Source: an uncultured Erysipelotrichaceae bacterium (GTDB taxonomy: Bacteria; Bacillota_I; Bacilli_A; RFN20; CAG-288). Taken from it: DNA of 7,243 nt. The position numbers and the translations under genes are program-made. The notes below the pieces were generated by a model that worked only from the letters and a program-made list of their open reading frames with translations, was not told the DNA's origin and made no database searches. The DNA is taken from the NCBI GenBank assembly GCA_902771745.1, contig CACXYG010000066.1, positions 1-7,243 on the forward strand, given 5' to 3'. Shown here piece by piece: positions 5,941-7,243 of the stretch. Every line of letters begins with the position of its first letter. The stretch's first letter is position 1.

Positions 5941-6378
5941 TCAGCGATTGATTATGATTCCAAAGTTGGTGTTGAACTCGGTGATCCTAATTGTGTATCT
6001 AATGTTACCTTTGAATCTTAGATTTGGTTTTAGCGGATATTTATCCATTTCAGGATTTCCTATGATGAAATAAACCAGTTTCTTATTAACAATGATTGCC
6101 TTAGAGAATAATTCTCTAAAATTGGATTCCTTAAAGTCGTTTATTTCGTTTGGAATGTTCTTTAGCGTTTTAATTATGTTTGCGACCTTCATATCAATGG
6201 AACCAGCTGTAATTGATTCATTCTGAAGACAAACCTTCTTTTTAGTTAACTCGCCAATCTTATCAACAAGCCCTTTCTTCATATCGATGTAGAAGTCATC
6301 AAACAGATGTTCAATTTTAGAGAATTCATCTCTTAACTCACTAATTTGCTTATCTCGAGGAATCAAAAGAAAAGAAAA
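5941..6378 (-). pseudogene. C-terminal remnant of a large serine recombinase
   Basis: Large serine recombinases integrate or excise mobile elements and are about 500-560 residues. Only the last ~145 residues are here. The visible part starts with a charged helical stretch (RDKQISELRDEFSKIEHLF, probably the coiled-coil end) and ends with the typical tail: NFRELFSKAIIVNKKLVYFIIGN followed by RYTIRITEFNTNFGIIINR. The N-terminal resolvase domain with the catalytic Ser, and the recombinase and zinc-ribbon domains, are missing. A TTG at 6366 could start a 141-codon frame but has no ribosome site and is not a natural start for the family; the same frame runs on to about 6432 without family-like sequence. 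The 5' part was lost at a sharp junction with the transposase remnant near 6366-6392. The fragment cannot recombine DNA. Family assignment rests on the tail pattern alone. Confidence 0.6.
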
Positions 6379-6866
6379 TCCATGGTAAGAAGATGAGAGG
6401 GTTAAGCAAAAACAAAATATGCATAGTTCTTATGAATAACGGTGAACATGTTTTAGCGGTTAAATGCGGATTTGGTAAGCCGTCAGAAACAAGAGTGTAT
6501 GATGCTTGTTGGAGCCATATTAAAGAAGGTAGTAATTTGATCCATGACGAAGAAAAAGCACATAATTATCTAATTAAACAACTAAACCTCAAATCAAAAG
6601 CCTATAATGCAGCAGGTGGAAAAGTTTTAAAAGAATTAGCCATGAAAGAACTGGAGCCAATTAATGATGAATGTAGAAAAATAAAATACTTTCTATCAAA
6701 ACATAAAGGTATCAATAAGGACAACATTCAAGATTATTTGAACCTATATGCTTTCATAACCAATTGCAAAATGAAGGATGAAAACTTATATTTCGCATCA
6801 AATTTGTTACTTAAACTACTATTTTTAGCAAATGAAAAAATAAAATTTCGTGATATTATCAAGTAA
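6366..6866 (+). pseudogene. 5'-truncated IS1595-like (ISSag10-type) transposase
   Basis: From ATG 6393 there are 157 codons, but the family-like reading starts a few codons earlier (KEKKIHGKKMRGLS). RGLSKNKICIVLMN is the strand before the second catalytic Asp, which sits in GSNLIHDEEKAH (D52 counting from ATG 6393). The third position is N91 in PINDECRKIKYF, and HKGINKDNIQDYLNLYAFI (104-122) is the usual C-terminal block. The N-terminal zinc-ribbon and first catalytic Asp are absent; full members are about 300 residues. No ribosome site lies at useful spacing before ATG 6393 (AAGAAG is directly adjacent). The reading frame is uninterrupted, so truncation is the main lesion, at the junction with the recombinase tail. 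A terminator follows. Not active on its own. Confidence 0.7.
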
Positions 6867-6907
6867 AAATATCAACACTTTGCTTTATTCGCCTGTTTCT
6901 TAAATTT

Positions 6908-6936
6908 GACTAAGAAATAAATTTCTTAGTCTTTTT
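6908..6936 (+). terminator. intrinsic terminator after the transposase remnant
   Basis: GACTAAGAAAT (6908-6918) pairs perfectly with ATTTCTTAGTC (6921-6931), 11 pairs, with only AA between (the innermost pairs will open to form the loop), followed by TTTTT. On the minus strand the stem lacks a clear T-run. Confidence 0.85.
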
Positions 6937-6993
6937 ATGTTTTCGAAAAATTGTTTTTAAATCCAATTGTGAAAGTGCGTGGTGAAATTATCG

Positions 6994-7243
6994 TCAACTA
7001 TCGTTCTTTTTGGACAGGGACATGTCAAAACGAAGTGTCTTGTGTACCGAGATGGCTCTCTTTACAAAGGCTTCAAACTTCTCAGCTGGCGTGAATGGTC
7101 TTGAAAGAATGAACCAGAGCAAGTTCATCCATCCCTGCAACTGGCTTCTATCATATCCGCCATGTTCACCCATGAACTGCTTTATCAGAGAATGAAGATG
7201 ATTTACCTTGTTCAATGGATTATCTTTATCTGATAGTTTCCTG
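6994..7243 (-). CDS. IS1595-like (ISSag10-type) transposase, C-terminal part, cut by window edge
   Basis: The frame enters open from the right edge and gives 82 residues before TGA. It contains LSDKDNPLNKVNHLHSLIKQF, followed by HGGYDRSQLQGWMNLLWFI and ending KTLRFD. This is the C-terminal block of IS1595-family transposases, with the Asn of VNHLH in the third catalytic position. It aligns with, but is clearly different from, the remnant at 6366-6866 (shared pattern N-x5-6-IK-x-F, H-x-G, Q-x3-NL-x2-FI), so it is a separate element. An ATG- or TTG-led short reading from 7215 is not a real start; the upstream codons match the family too. Whether the rest is intact lies outside the window. A tail after KTLRFD (MSLSKKNDS) is extra. 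Confidence 0.7.
   Translation of the reverse strand, partial: RKLSDKDNPLNKVNHLHSLIKQFMGEHGGYDRSQLQGWMNLLWFILSRPFTPAEKFEAFVKRAISVHKTLRFDMSLSKKNDS

Noticed and set aside
5660..7243. tRNA-Arg 3' end as an integration site with a duplicated attachment repeat
   Set aside because: The last 20 bases of the tRNA are not repeated anywhere downstream in the window, so no att pair can be shown here.
1..7243. TGA read as tryptophan (Mycoplasma-type code)
   Set aside because: Tryptophan is encoded by TGG in all core genes, none has an internal TGA, and mgtE2 ends on TGA where the family's C terminus is expected.
1..7243. CRISPR array or toxin-antitoxin pair
   Set aside because: No regularly spaced repeats exist, and the small frames in the right flank match transposase or recombinase tails instead.

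Overview
The window looks like a piece of chromosome from a low-GC Firmicute. The standard stop codons (TAG, TAA and TGA all used), the tRNA-Arg(UCG), the ISSag10-like IS1595 transposases and the style of the serine recombinase tail would fit the Erysipelotrichia or a related Mollicute-like lineage. That placement is inference; no marker gene here fixes the taxonomy. A compact housekeeping block (about 478-5685) is flanked on both sides by decayed mobile-element sequence.

Left flank (1-440): two long perfect palindromes (28 bp at 2-29, 26 bp at 311-336) surround what I read, tentatively, as a degraded IS30-type transposase remnant (92-402). Core block, plus strand: a HAD-superfamily phosphatase (478-1137), two tandem MgtE-type magnesium channel/transporter genes (1176-2756 and 2770-4278) and an SRAP/YedK/HMCES-type abasic-site DNA-protein crosslinking protein (4282-4839). 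Spacing is tight (38, 13 and 3 nt), so this is probably one operon, with a possible extra promoter directly before the first mgtE. On the minus strand a TrmH/SpoU-family RNA methyltransferase (4836-5537) converges on the SRAP gene with a 3-base overlap. Divergent from the methyltransferase is tRNA-Arg(UCG) (5609-5685), followed by a strong intrinsic terminator.

Right flank (5733-7243): AT-rich accessory DNA. It holds the C-terminal tail of a large serine recombinase (minus strand, catalytic half missing), which directly abuts the C-terminal half of an IS1595-like transposase (plus strand, N-terminal half missing). After a terminator, the tail of a second, different IS1595-like transposase enters from the right edge on the minus strand. 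None of these can be intact; this is a graveyard of successive insertions next to a tRNA gene.

How the genes may work together: the two MgtE paralogues are likely to handle Mg2+ uptake or balance. Their pore-signature residues have diverged from the family and from each other, which raises the possibility of specialised or hetero-oligomeric channels. SRAP protects abasic sites in single-stranded DNA, and the HAD enzyme is a Mg2+-dependent phosphatase of unknown substrate. No convincing new defence or mobile system is present; the most interesting points are the divergent MgtE pair, the probable leaderless starts of two genes, and the recombination junctions beside the tRNA.
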